Shown here piece by piece: positions 33,296-48,200 of a stretch of DNA of 64,000 bases. Source of the stretch: Paragonimus westermani (taxonomy: Eukaryota; Platyhelminthes; Trematoda; Plagiorchiida; Troglotrematidae). Below the pieces are notes generated by a model. The model did not search any database, had not been told where the DNA came from, and worked only from the letters and a program-made list of their open reading frames with translations. The stretch is from NCBI GenBank assembly GCA_008508345.1, contig QNGE01001293.1:7326-71325 (forward strand), given 5' to 3'. The position numbers were made by a program, and so were the translations under genes. Position 1 is the stretch's first letter; the number at the start of each line of letters is the position of its first letter.

Positions 33296-36200
33296 CTGAA
33301 AAATAAATACATTGGAGCAACTAAGTAACGATGAACGAAAGATTCGGAGGGGATAGATTATACCACGTAACAGAACTCGCAAAAGGTTTGTAAACGTAGG
33401 CAGAAGGGAGCACGACATTATGGTCGCTACTCACTCCTAAATCTACAATACGACTACAGCGGGCCCCGCTGTTTACCAGCTTTGCTCGGTCAAGTGCCTT
33501 GTCTGTTCGGCTGCACGCGAGCGGACGATAGCTCTAGGTGAGGTTGGTTGTTCATGAGTACGGGACAAATGAAGGTATTTTTGATAGAAAATCAGTTTAT
33601 TCATTCGAACAAAAGTGAGCAGCTTGTACGGAATATCTTCAGGTTAGTGGTGAAATTTGCACACGATCACTGGAATCGCGTCACAGTCATTAGATTTCTC
33701 GATGACCTGCGTGGCTACGTACACTGTCCAACAAAAAGTTAGGGAGTAGCCGGCGCGGACATCTCCAAATGACATTCGCTGTTCACTCATTGCATATACG
33801 CGTGGGGTCACACGGCGAAGCAGAGTAAACGATAGCGGGATCATGTCGATTACCACCGTCGTTTAAAAGTGCAAACTTTTCCCACTTCCTAACGCCAACT
33901 GATGGTTTTGGGGCCTGTGTGACCGGAACCGAGAAATATGGGTAGTTAACGTAACAGTATAAAGTACGCAGGCCGTATTTAGCTTGCGTAGGCTAATCGA
34001 TGCTAACTCGTTCTCTTCATTTCCCTGTTCAATAGCATAAATAATGATGAACAATTCTGGGCAGCTAAACACCATTCTGGTGTGGGTTGAACTACTGTGT
34101 AGCTCTTATTACCAGATAGTAATGTGTTTTGTCGGATATTTGATCTTATTCACCTGAACGGATGATTTTTCTGAGGCTTTTGGCTGGAACCATTTTAATT
34201 TGTCAGGCATCCATGAAAAAAATCACTTATCAGTTTTATGCATCTCATCATTTGGTAGAAAGCTTCGAGGAAATTCCATTGATGTTTCCAACTTGTAATA
34301 TAATGAAAAACTGTTCGGCGTTGTCATGCGCCTAGACGCGCCTGTGTGGTGCATACCCTTAGGACAACCGAGGTTCGATATACGGTAAACGTTCTGATTA
34401 GATCACTAAGGTTGGTCAGTGTCACTGACTACGTATCTGTCAAGGCCGAATTATTGGGTTTAACGTTCCCACCACAAAGGTCGTCCGTTTATCTTGAGGT
34501 GAGACAGCAAATGTCTTGCTGGTTCTAATTGAGCAGGACCCAATCAATCAAACCATCGACTGTTATTCAATAAGGGAAAACAGTTCAGTAGGTCCAACAA
34601 AACCTATCTCGACTTGGTAAATACAGCGGTGCTAGACAAAGTATTCGTGTTCCAACAATTTTTTGTGAACATGATACCGGTGCTGACAAAACTATTCCTG
34701 CATAATCAAACTGTTGGTTGAACAGCCCGGTTCCGTTTCTTGTGGTTTGGTGATCCAAGATCTTTACGTTCCTCGCCGTATAGTTATAGCGGCCAATCTG
34801 CATTATGAGATTATATCGCTAAGGGCACTTTGAAACTCACATCACAGAGTAATCGGCAATCTGGGCAAATCAGTTGACCGTCGATGGCCAAGCCTTTTGA
34901 GGTGATACAAGCCTTCACGTGCACTGGACGTCCTGGAACAACGCATGGAATGGCCATACCACCGGCAAGTTCAATAACAAGTCCACCTTCGGCCAGCGAA
35001 CAACGAAACTAAAAGTGTGGTAAAATAGACCACTCTCCTTACTGTCGAAATCCAATTGAATTACATAGGAAAAGTTTTTGAAATCTTCATTGTTACTATG
35101 TTCGACCAATAAATGAAAAATGCCACAAAACCTTCAGGTATAATCAGGGGACAGTCAGTTGTCTGCGCGGAGAGTGCCATTCTTAAATAGAACAGCTAAT
35201 ACGTCTGTTGCATTTATCTGTCGCCTACTACAAGCAGCTCAACTAGGAACAATCACTTCCCAACGAGTAATACCTCTGGGATGGAGATCCGAATTCACCA
35301 TGATCATGCTAGCCTAATGGAACAAAGTGCACATCCGTCACTGAGTCTTAGAAACCACGCTTTAGACCATGACGGGAACAGGAAACCCACTAATCAACGC
35401 GCACAAGTTAACATAGAATGCCGACAATTTTTGCCGGAGATGCTGTGAGAAAGCGGAATGGATTAATACGATTGGTTGGTTTGCGCGTTTTTAGTGTGAG
35501 TTTGGTCATAACTCAGATGAACAAATAGGGTTTTCAGACCAATCTTTATGTAACACCAGCAGATTGTTCTCGCTAGATCGAGGAATGTTTCAGTGCAGTG
35601 TAGTTTGAGGCTCAGAGGCTGTATTTGATTGTGCCAACTAGGTGATTCGGATAAGATACGTCGGGTGAAGTTAGTTTTTCAAAAGACTATTTTTGAGTGT
35701 TCACGTGCTAACAAGCAGAAAAATATATACTCCTGTTCCAGGAAAAGTGGTTCAGATAGTACATCAAGCTGAAGATGGAAAACTCCTAAAAATTTCCAGG
35801 ACTGGCGAGACGCAATAATCTACTTATCTAACATGAAACGCAGACACCGATGAACAATGGATAAATGGAGTGTACAGGAGCCACAAGTTAATCAACCGAT
35901 GCATGCTTAAAGATGCCAAGCAATTGAGTATACTCCCAGATTTATGACTCTCTGGATATTAGGTAAAAGAAGTGTCTGTAGACAGTGCTAGTGAACGGGA
36001 TCACAGAAGAGTTTACCTTAGAAACAACTCGTTTTTCAACCTTAGATAGCTGAGGATTTTTCATCGTATCGTATACTTAACCACGATGATGAGACTCAAT
36101 TCTGCATCCAAGTGTTTAACATGGGCCTCACACTAAAGGACGAGGCACCAAACAGCTCAAAGCAATAATGGTTGGCTCTTCAGAATACAAGAGGACAGCA

Positions 36201-39200
36201 TGAATAACTAGCCGCATTTTTAAGCATGGGTTGGGAAAAATTGAACAAATGGTTTGATTGAAAGAATAAGACTGTAGTGCTTCAGGAAAAGAAACTATGG
36301 AAAATAATCAGTGTTCACAAGCAATTCAGAAAATTAGTTTCTATTTCAACCAACCAATCTTTTGACTATCTGGTCAGTAGTCACTGGGTATGGACGAGTG
36401 TGGGAAGCTTCGTATGCAGAAACTTTGCAGTAGACCTAATCTCATCCTGATGAGTGGATCTCGTTTTGGGATTACATCTGAGTATAAATTAGCCAGATTT
36501 TGATTAGACTCAATTGTTCGTCCCCATTTTTGCTTCAAGATTGCATCCCCTTCAATTCTGATGGAGTGCACCGGTTTGTTATTCTGATCGTCTAAAGTAT
36601 GTATCAGTCAAATGCTGACCAAAATTTAGGGTTTGATTAGCAAAGTAACTCGAGTCTGTGCTCTCGTTCAACTAGGGTTCGGTGGACACAACCCCACTCT
36701 GCTCACTCGCCCCTTGATCATACTCCTTTGAGATCTGAACTGCGCAAGGCAATTGTGATGGTATGCAACGTTGTCCATTGATGTCCGTTTTCTTGATTGA
36801 CTAGCGTGAACGAAATTGCCGCCAGTTTTTTTAATTGTACTGAATCAATTTGCCAGCAAAAAGCTTATTTGTAAAGGTTGTGTAGCCTGAGTGCATAATT
36901 CGTTCGCAAGCCAAGTAAAGTCGGGTGAACATCGATCATTAACGCATGAGCAGAGCTGATAAAATCCCTTCAACCTCATGCTTCAAAGTAGAATGGCAAG
37001 TACGGAATGTAAAATTTCGCTCGCTAAGACTTAACCCTACATCCAATCAGATCGATGTGGTCAGTCTATTGTAGGTTATCCAAGGATCCATCCCACACAA
37101 GGCTAGAATATAGGATGGCGACCACACTGTGCGAAGAGTGTGTATGTATTTACGAATTGCAAATGTTTGACTGTTTGTACTCCACGCACACAGTCTCTCC
37201 TCACGATGGTGTACTTATACTTATTTCTCTTATTCAAACAATTCGGCTGAAGATTACACTGTAGCACGTAAAGTGTTTCTGCGTCAATCCGTTAGGTGAA
37301 GTACACACATGGATCAAATTCCCATGTTACTCAAATGTCGTCGCAATGACAAGACAATACTGAGCTCAACCAAACTTCTAGTGCAAACGAAAGAATTCGA
37401 GTTAGTTGCTCTCAGAAAGTGCCCGTGTGTTCTGAGAGCAAATGACGAGACGAGTAAAATCGCCATGCTTCTCTAAACGTGCTACCCAGGAACTCACGTT
37501 CTTCCGTTAAAAATTTAGTATGTTTTTATTCAAATTCGGATGTATAACACATGCCAGTTGCTTGCTGAAATATTGCGCTCGGCAATCATCACCACGACAC
37601 GACGTTAAAAATGCACCGAAACGCAAGCACAGTTAGGCTCTTCGGGCCAAAATTAGCGTAGGCGTCGCAGAGTGTGATCGCGTATGCGGTGCACGCGTGA
37701 TAAACGGATCGCACCAGTCTGGCTAGACATGGTGGACAAACTGGGCGTCCAATCATTGGCATTTTTTAGTCATGTTCCATGCGTGAATTATTTGGGGTTG
37801 ATGGCCTAACACAACCGTTAATTTGTCACTTCAAAAACTGTGAGTCCATGGAGTACTATGGCAACCAACAAATCTATGCACAGACTTTGACCAGGGAACA
37901 AAATTACAAACTCACCAAATGGTATGACCTACCACATATATTAAACCGATGGATTGTAGATTTAAAGCAAGTTGACAACGAACAAATCTGGATGTAAGCC
38001 TACACAAACAATAGTAGACAAACTATGACCGATGGTTACCACCTGATAAGCCGAACCAAAGCTCCGCGATCAATTTGTCAAAAGCGGAAGTTAGAAGTAG
38101 GGAACTGAGTATAAATTCTCATCCTCAGTCTTCTTGGATGAGATCGACTGCAGCACTTGTATGTCGCGACATTAATGTGAAATCCTAGAATATGGCGTGC
38201 TGATTCAATATTCTCATTGGACTAACAAATTAACTGAGTTTGAGATCATGGCGACTGTGGAATTCGAAAACTTGTTTCCAAGACGCGAAGATCGGTTAAA
38301 ACACTTACTAGTGTTAATCTTGATTGATAGGCGTTTTCAAATGCGACTGATAGTTGCAACTCGTATGGGTGCTTAAATTAATTAGACGAGATTTTTACTG
38401 ATTTTTTTACTTGCATTTACCCAAGTTTATTAATGTAATTTTCAGTATGGGCCTAATTTGTGCTTGACATTAGAACGATATACAGAACGAGTCTTCGACC
38501 GAACACTCTTGATTGATTAAAAGAATGAGTAGAAAGGGTGTGTGCTTAAACAGACTGCCAGCCAGTATTAGTTTACACTTCCACGCATGACAAAAATCGG
38601 TTCGACAGGAACAGCTAAACGAACGAAGAATCCATGTCTGCATATCAATTGCCCAGGTCCGTGTGTCTGACTGAGTTGAGTATGAGTTGCTGACCGTAGA
38701 GCATGAGTATTTCGAGAGTCAAATCTTGATGATTGAAAATTATAGTTAGGACGGTGACTTTCTGCATTCCTCGTTCATACCGAAGTTGGTCATACTGCTT
38801 GGAAAATCTTTTTTAGTGTCCTCGAAACTTATTGCGTGAAAAGTAGTTCGGGTTAAATGCAATCGTGATTCTCTGAGAAGTACCTGCATACTCTGAACAA
38901 GTGCCAACAAAATTAGCGTTCTCACTTATGTACTCTGCTTGTGACCCTATATAAACTCGGATGAAATCGGGCTCATCAAACTATCAAGATGGACAGTAAC
39001 GAAGAAGTAACAAACTGAGTCATCTAATCTACGTAGCAAATTCACATAACGTTGTGAACCTGAAGATTTCTCAACAACGCTTAAATCTGATCTATTGGGT
39101 AATAGTTGAAAAAACACCGATTTCTTCCATGCTAGATTTGTGCGGGCACGATGAGTGAAGTATACAGAAGGACTATGTGGAACAGCCAAGATAGCTTACT

Positions 39201-42200
39201 ATCTGAGAAATGTAGCACAGTAACAATGTGCTCCGTCCAGTCTTGTGTCAGTTTTTCTCAAGGTTTCCAGAAATTTTCTTAGTGAAATTGTCACTACTTC
39301 CGGTGCCTTAGATTGTGATACTTCACGACTGACCAACGAACCACGTTTTGCTGACTGTTCTTCTACCACTGGCTCATATTCTCTTTCAAAAATAGTACTG
39401 ATGGTAGCACTGACCTTCGACCAGTATAACCACTATAAGTTATTCAACAAAGATAATGTAATAGCTGGAGTAAGTTGACCAAAAAAGCCCAAATGAACAA
39501 ATGTCCCCTTTTGAGGTGAATTTATCTTTCATTATTTTAGGCATTGTTGACTCTTTCATTCGCTCAGTTTATCGCATTTATCTAACAGATTTAACTTCGT
39601 GTCCAAAGAAAGTCGTTGTTAGGATGGAATCGTTTATACTGTCACAGACCTTTGGTACGGCAATCGTGGCTTATTTTGATGACAATAATATGTATGCTGT
39701 CATAATTTAACCACAAAATTATCGCTATTCCCTAGCCAACCTTTCATGAAAAACAGTTTCTTAGTCTTCACTCTTAGAGAATGGTTTTATGCATACCTTC
39801 AAACCTGACCAAATCGCGAAAGTTAAGTATTTCATCCCCCGCAGTTTTGTTCCGCCTTCTTTCCTGTATAACCACGTTATCTTAATTTGTTGCTCATTTT
39901 CTTGTTTTGAAGATAGGATGGCGCGACAAGGTCATGATACACATAAATAGATTACTATCCAAACTTCGGTTAAATTCAAGGTTTATAAAGTTTGTTAATT
40001 AAATGTATTCTTTTGTTTTACAAACGCAATTTTGCAGAAATTTAAAAAACTGGCGAAAACGTCGTGCAAAACAGAATGTACGTTTATTGACTTGAAGAAA
40101 ATTCGGATACAAATGTGGCCATGGCTGTTGTCGGTAATGTTGAAAAGCCTACAAGTTTTTATTTTGTAGCTCTCATGTGACATTCGGTGAGGTCGAAACG
40201 ACGTTTTTATCCTCACAAGGCACTTATCGATTGCAGGCCAAAAAGTACATGGTTCTGATGAACGCTCATGATTCAAAAATCCCGATGTATGCCAAAACCT
40301 TATTCATCAGCCGTCGACAGCCGGCACATTAAGTGGATTGATCGCGTGAGCAATATGGCAGTTCGCCGGCGCGTATTCCGGAAAGCTCGGGATGCGCAAT
40401 CAATTGGTCAACTAATTACGTTGCACAGCTTGCGATGGTTCGGTCACGTGCTCCGTATGCCAGCTGAGCGTTTACCGTACCGGGCATTATATACTGAGGT
40501 CACTAACAGTTGGTTAAAACCGCGTGGCGGTCAAGCAACAACATGGTCACGAAATATAAAGACCTTGACTGCTCCATTGAGCAAAGTGGGCAAGCATCGC
40601 CTGCCTGGATGGGGTCCTCGTGATCACTCAAACCGCTGGTTAGATACGCTGTCCAAGATGGCGATGTATCGCAGTCAATGATGTACCTGTATCCATAACA
40701 CTTCTAGTTCTTCCGCTCAGTTTTCTCTTAGTATTTGCCGACCGTCTTAGTAACGTTTCCTTCTAGGATATTCCACGTCACTGTTGAGGTGAGCGGCGGC
40801 CCGAGCCACATTACGTTTGGACAGGCTCATGGCTGTTATAATGATGATGACAGCCGGCACTAGCAACTGACCGCCAATCCATGCTTAACGTCGGTTCATT
40901 TGTGAGTATTGATTACGATTCATACCGATCAGTCATTTAATTCAAGCCTGGTTATTTTATTACTAATAAGTAGTGTGATCGATTTGATTTAGAAAAGACC
41001 CAGATGCGAAAAAATTGGACCACAGCAGCGGAAACATACCCAGAAGCGACAAGCTGTGTGTCAGCTGAGCAACAAAGTCATTCCCGGTGCTGAAAAACTC
41101 CACCCGGTTACTCAGGCACCCAAACAACTCAAAATAACATGAAATCCACTGAGTGATTCAAGAGACTGACTGTTATCATCCATACTGTTGTTTTCATACT
41201 AGTCGTAGGCTTAGAACTGACGGGGATATGCGAACCGGCATCATATCGTAGATTGTGTTTTGCAACTAGTTTGTTCAAACCGATTCTGAGTAATTCGATC
41301 TGTCAATTATTACTTCGGGAATACAACCTACTACAACAGAATTCAATCGAAAAGCATGGGCATCAACGTAGGTGACCGCGTTCATCATCTAATTTGTGCC
41401 TTAAGGAGCTTATAGTGCGGTTTTTGAAATAGCGCCGAAGTTCACATGTTGCATGAGTTAAGATATTGGTAATAATATATGTTAAAAAACTCGTGGTTGG
41501 ATAACGAGAAGTTGTGCAAAAAAATACGGCAGAATGCACTTTTAACCGTGGCCTGAGAAGTACGGTGAATAAAGTCAGCGTAGACTATTCGGCACTACAA
41601 GTAAGACTGCGATTATCACACTGAAACAGATGTTGTGAACTTTGCCGTTTCTCACATAACTCAAATTCGTTCATTCCCCTGTAAGTGCGAAGAAAAATCA
41701 GACATCTGGATTCCAAACTAAGGTGTCCTAAGTTAAAACCTTGTGTATTTATCTCAGTATCTTTTACATACAACCACTATATTCTCAACAGCTCTACGGA
41801 AACTGACCTTGAACTTCGCGCACACATGTCCTATTCTTCAATGGCTATGTTATTTAGGACACGTCTTGGAAAAATATTAAAAACATTTATCGAGTTATTC
41901 GAGCCTTCCGTTAACTTTATAGGATCATAGCTAATCGAAATATTTGCGCACCTAAGAAAATTGGGAACACATTCCTTTTCAATACCCCTCATTCCTTGTG
42001 CTTAGGATTAGGTGGCTGCCTAACGAAGTAATTCACAGGACAATTGAAAATCCGCGTCACTATGGTACATATACGTGCGCAGCCCCACATATATTTCACC
42101 TCACTCTGAAATATAATGAAATGTTTCCGCGTCTTCCCGATGAAAAGTGTTAGGTAATTTGTTGATGAACGTTTTCTTTGATATGTGCTGCGTTCAATGA

Positions 42201-45200
42201 AACAGCGTTTTGTCTGTCGCCGAACTGTTGCCTACAGCAACCTCCCTAACCGGCCATGTGAAGACCTCGTGCATCACATTCAAGCGCGACCCATTCCAGA
42301 GTGATCAACACGTCATCAAGTACCAGTCGCCTGTCTCCCTATCATTCAACACACAAGCCAATATCAACTCCCAGTCAGACAGCGATCCACATATTATCCA
42401 ACAATGTTGACATTTAGTACTATCTCCCTTCAAGTTTCAAGTGTAAATCAAATAGATCTTGTGATTACCGAAATCAGATGTAAACCAATGGAGAAGCTGC
42501 ATACAGTTTTCGTTATCTCTATCGTGCTCATCGCAACAAAATAACGGATTGCCTGTTATCTTGGGTGTGATCATGTTACGTGAAACCTGGCCGCATGAGG
42601 ACGTAGAAAACAGTCATCGAATTTGAAAGTTTAGATTTTATAGTGCCGATCATCCTGTTTTGTAAGGAGGATTTGGTGGAGGTGTCACCACTATGATCAA
42701 TTACTCATGTGAACTTCTGTGCCAGTGTTATTCCATTATTCAAGTTAAATCCAGACACAAACATCAAATTGCATACACCCGGTTCTAACACTATTCTACT
42801 AGTCTTTATTTAGTTCGACTGCTACACAAACCCAACCTTCGTAGTATTGGATTAACCAAAAAACTTAATCAGTAAATTTGTCCACATCTGGTACAGACTG
42901 CGAACTTTCTCCTCAATTCTTCCACGAGTTTCCTTACAATATTAACTATCTTTTAATGCCTGGTTAGCTGCCCTTTAATTGTTAAATATGTGCATATGTT
43001 GAAAGCTAAAAATCCATCTTTAGGGATGCACAAAACACGCTGGGGGATTGACCTGACTGATTAGTCACTGGTACATAATCTTAACTTGTTATCTATGATT
43101 TGTCTTATTCGGAACCCTAAGAAGTGAACTAAGTCCACTTGGCGTTTTTCCCGAATTCTCGTGTTAATCGTGATAGATTTTGAAAACCAGATTTGTATTA
43201 TCGTATGAATGCTTTCTATGAATAAAAAAGAACACTTACAGTGTAACAGCCAGCTCCTTCCACTGGCAATGCATAAGCTTGTTGCCCATTTGATAACCGC
43301 CATCCAGTACCGTGTTGAACACAAATAGCATCATGAGTAAACCGTTCCAGTTTGAAATTGAATTCAGGCTCTGAGAGACGGAAAAGGAGAACAAAGAAGA
43401 GAGAATAATGGTAGAAAACTATGCAAGAAACTGAGGACACAGAAGACAATACACTAATGCTGTCTACAGAAATCCCCTTCATTAGGTGCCTTTCTGGGTC
43501 AGGTTTAAGCCCGCGCAGGAAACGTAAATTGTTGAAATATTATTTTCATATTCTTTACGTCGATCGCTTTTACATTGCACAACTCCACTGTAGCGATCGC
43601 TGCTCAAAGTCTGTGCCGTATTCACTACTGCGTTCAGTGTATTTCCACGTGAGGAGAAGTTGTACGAAACCTGAGGGCGTCAATGCTAGCGTGTCATGTG
43701 AGTAAAAAGGATGCGAGTCATTCTAAAAACAGATGCACACCAGCGGTCTATATGCATACCTACTCACCATCCTGACAAACATTTAGCAGTCGAGATAAAG
43801 TACAGCTAGAAAACCCCTACATTTTGTGTAGAAACAGTCAAACAGAATAGGTATGCAACCGTTGGCCATCAGTGTAGCCGATAGTTTAGTAGAAACAAGT
43901 CTCTCACCGGCTTAATCACTTTGAAATTCACTAACTCATTCGGTTTTATTAATCTCTGACTAGTCCTGTTTAATTATGTTGCTATTTCTTAATTTTCTTG
44001 TTTGATAATGTGCCTATTAACTTTTGCGTCAGGGTTGGTCAGAAAATTCCCGAATTCGAAAGATCACACTCAATTACCTCAGTGACTTTTGCATTAGGCT
44101 CACCCGTCCAATTTTGTTGACGACCACTACGGATCAACAAAAATTTCAAGCAATTACAGCCGTGAAACCCCGTACAACTAACATCTTAGCGTAAGTGATC
44201 GACTAATGTGTACATTTTAAAATCAACCATTCGATTTGACAGCTGGGAAAACTTCCATTCACTTGATGTATTGTTTTAGCTTTTCAGAAAGTACGCCATC
44301 CATCAAATGGCTTACATCTTAATAGTGATCCACTGAATGTGGTTAGCGATACAGTCACTCGCAACCCTGTGAAAGTATGCGTTCACGGTAGTGCGGCCGC
44401 ACCGAGATGTACTTCCAGCATGACTTCCGAATGTGAACGTGCACTGTAGCGCAAAAAGACGCTAAGGAATCAGTGGCATACGGCCCAAATATGAAAACAA
44501 TATTAGTTCAATAGTGGTGTAAACTTAGTTGCCTGGTTTTTCACAGGTTGCACCGGCTAGGGTGCACCGGACCGACATGCACTCCATTGGATAAAAACAG
44601 AAAACTGATTTGTTCGTCTTCATGATTTCACGAAATGCCAGCTCTCACCTTTGAAATTATCAGCCGCATGACAATGCGTATTGATCGCAGGTTCATCATG
44701 TCTGCGTTCCCACTCAATTTCCTGAGGTCAAAGAATACAACACAAAGAATACAATCGAGATGTAGCAAACTTTGAGATCCACACAAGAGGTTAAAAGTTG
44801 TTTAAACTTGTTTCCTTACGCGTTCAGAAACATCTGTAGAAGCCAAAAATGTAACAGAGATTTGGAACGGCCGGTATATTGGTTCTCAGTTACGTACCTC
44901 TCAGACAGACGAGAGACTCCGCTCTTAGTTCGACACGCTGAATTGTGAAAATGTGTACAGATGGTACAACTAAAGTGGAAACGATATTTTTACGGTGGAC
45001 ATTAAGAGGAATGATGGCCAGCATCAAGGGTGGAAGTCTTGGTTACCGGAGCGCGAACCAGTGAATGTGCGATTTTCCGCAGACCGGAACCCTCATTGTT
45101 CACGGAATCATTCCATAATTGCAAAACATGCAAGAGTATTAAGATTTAGAAACACAAAATAATGTTCCATTGCAGTGTGTACACCATTCGCAAGAAAGAA

Positions 45201-48200
45201 AATTGCAGTTTGAAAACTTATTTAATTTTATCATTTACACTTCACCCCTTAGATTTGTCTTTTTGGAGGCTGTGCCCGGAATAATTGATCAGCATAACAG
45301 CGAACTCTTGATAACCCAACCTAATCAAACTAGTCTACCAATTAGTTATATAATACAACAAAAACGTGCAAGTTAGTAAGGACTAGAAAACCTAAGAGGC
45401 TTGTGATTTACTGAAGATACACATTAGGTGTGCGATAACATGAAAAAGTTGGTTCATTTCTGTGATCTTCAACCAATTCTTTGATGAGATATTGGTCAAA
45501 AAAGAACAATGTCTGTGCCAGTTATATCGAGCTGCCTACAACTTATACCTACATGACCAAGGTTAGAATACTTAAACCTAGACAATTCCAGTGGTCATTA
45601 CTGTCATCTTACAAATAATAAGTAGGTACTGTCACTTGTATGAATGAGCTGATCGCGCATAGTCTTCAGTTTCCGCCTTCAAACAAGGCAACAGTGCTGT
45701 CACGGTAAAAAAAAGTACCGAGTAAAAGTCATCAGTTGATCAACCTGGCGCACTCACAACGATAAGACAAATATATATCTCAGTAACGAAGAGTCATGTT
45801 AGCCCTCAATTATCAATGTGATCCAACAGAATGACGAGAGGTTTCACCAGACTCTCACTGATTCGTGTTATACCTACCTGCTACCCATTTTTTGAGAAGA
45901 AGTAACGTTAAGCCCACTCTGGCAAATCAACACTAACAACACCTAGGGAAATAAATTTTAAAATTTACTAGGGGAAACAACGAGCAAGCCTGAATTTGAG
46001 ACAACGGATCAACAGCTCATAATAAAATGGGCAACAGGTTGACGTTTAGAATCTATTCAATCAGCACATAAATCTGTGTTCATCAGAGAATTGTACAAGA
46101 GTGCATGCCCTGAAGCAACCGAGTTGAATGTTTTATTCGGTTATTCTCACCAGAAGAAAACGATATCCAAGGGGTTTACTAGAGAGTAAGAAATGCTTAA
46201 TATTTTTTGCGTTACTCGGGCATCCATTACTTACGTGATTCACATGAAATTGAAGATCACACAAAATAAGAACTCAACACTTAAAATGATGTGCATTTGG
46301 TAACCTCAGCAGTATCAAGAGATTACTGATGAGTAGTCGGGAATTTGGTTTATTTTCAAATTGAACATCACTCATATTTGATCACAGCTTGAGCATGCAG
46401 ATAGACTTTCCAGCCAAAGAGGCTGACTGGAAAGTCTATCTGCATGCTAAAGCTGTGATCAAATATGAGTGATGTTCAATTTGAAAATAAACCAAATTCC
46501 CGACTACTCATCAGTAATCTCTTGATACTGCTGAGGTTACTGAATGCACATGCACCTTACAAGTAAACTTAGCAAAATATTCTTCTACATGCACAGAATC
46601 GTCACCTGTGCACGACTAGCCCGCAGAGAACAACTGATTTTATAGCCTCAGACAATCGATTAGAAAGTTTTCAGTGTCTTGAAATGCACTTCAATTCTAT
46701 TACTAATAAGTAGTGTGGCAGAGTTATGAATTTAGATGAGACCCAACTGTGAAAAGTCGGGGCTTCCACTGGATTCGAACCAGCGACAGACACAGCATGC
46801 CTCAACGCGGCAAGCGCGCTACTAGCTGAGCTACGAAACCACACCCGGAGCTAGGAAATTTCACATTTGGACTCTGTTACTCACCCTCCCACTGTCTCAT
46901 ATGGAATCCACCAAATGATTCAGGGGATCGACTGCCCCGGCAGGATTTCTCAAACAGTTCGGAAACTCTTTTGTGAACCATGGACACACCAAACACAACT
47001 GTCGACTATTTGCAGACTATTCTTGTAGCGACAGGAGATTACGTATTAACCATTCAACCTCAGGCTTTAACCAGACTAAACTTAAACGCGGAGTCCCCTG
47101 TGTATTGAGTCCAATCACCAGCTTCCATTCTATCCTACAATTTTGCTTACAAAAAATCCGCTTTCTCTGAAATGTGATCACTTTTTGCCACAGATAGTGT
47201 GTTCTCAGGCAGTACTGGTACACAGTTACCAATCGTGTTGCTTGTAGTGCTTCAAGTCACTTGATTTCCGCTGAAGTAAAATGTTAATCTGTTTTCCATG
47301 ACGGTATTATTTGCATACATTTATCGGACAGACTAATTGTACTTGACATTAACCGGAATAAAAAGCTAATTTTAGAAATTTTTCGAAAAATGTTTGCGAG
47401 TAAAAATTACGTTTCATCATTGTCTCCATGCCAATCATTTCGTGGTTATACATCTGTGGGCAGAAACATAAACCATACATAGTAACTACCAATAATGTTT
47501 CTGTTATGTTTTAAGCTACATATTAAAACAAGACAACACAATGTGTGTACGGTCTACTTTTAGTGCTCGTATTCTTAGGTTGAAATGGTTTCAATCGATC
47601 CCAGAGTCAGACAGACTGGAACAAGTAGTTGTACTCATCAAAGTAGACCAATAATCATGGAAAAGTCTGACTGGCATCGGTACGAAGCCCGATATCGCGT
47701 ATCGACATCCGTGAATGACATCAACTGGTCCAAACTACTAACAAATATTCTTTTCCAGCTAAATTCTAACAAGCCGGTTTCAAGGAAACATTTTTTCCAA
47801 TAATATTTTCAGTCAACGTTGAAAGTGTCAGTAGAGTTACGAACCTATGTCCGGTATATCATGATCATGAATTATCCGTTAAGGTTGGGCAGCATGCTTA
47901 ATCTTTATCGATAGGTCTATAAAAATACATCCACATTAGTTCCACTGAATCTAAAAAGAATGAACAGTACTTTCCCATAAGATCGATGTATGGATAGAAA
48001 CATGGCCAGCAACCGATCTTCTGAAGCACTCTTATTTAGTTACTGCTTATCACAATTCTGAAATGCCATTTTTCATGCTTTGGCGCTCCAAAGGTATAAT
48101 CTAGTTTACCGTAACCCACCTTATTTTGACTAATTGTTAAGGTTTCGCAATTTAGCGGAAATTCACTGAGTTCGCAGCTCAGCACATTACGCATAGTCCC

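Noticed and set aside
33296..33418. Upstream part of the 155-codon minus-strand frame (from Met at 33418)
   Set aside because: The coding part starts at the acceptor at 33296-33297; residues before it are intronic read-through, not an independent gene start.
37779..37997. 72-codon plus-strand frame ([10 protein letters not shown]...)
   Set aside because: No splice context, motif or repeat similarity; size within chance for this AT content.
46765..46848. tRNA gene on the minus strand
   Set aside because: A and B boxes are present, but the sequence is embedded in a repeated unit with other copies and has no pairing acceptor stem.
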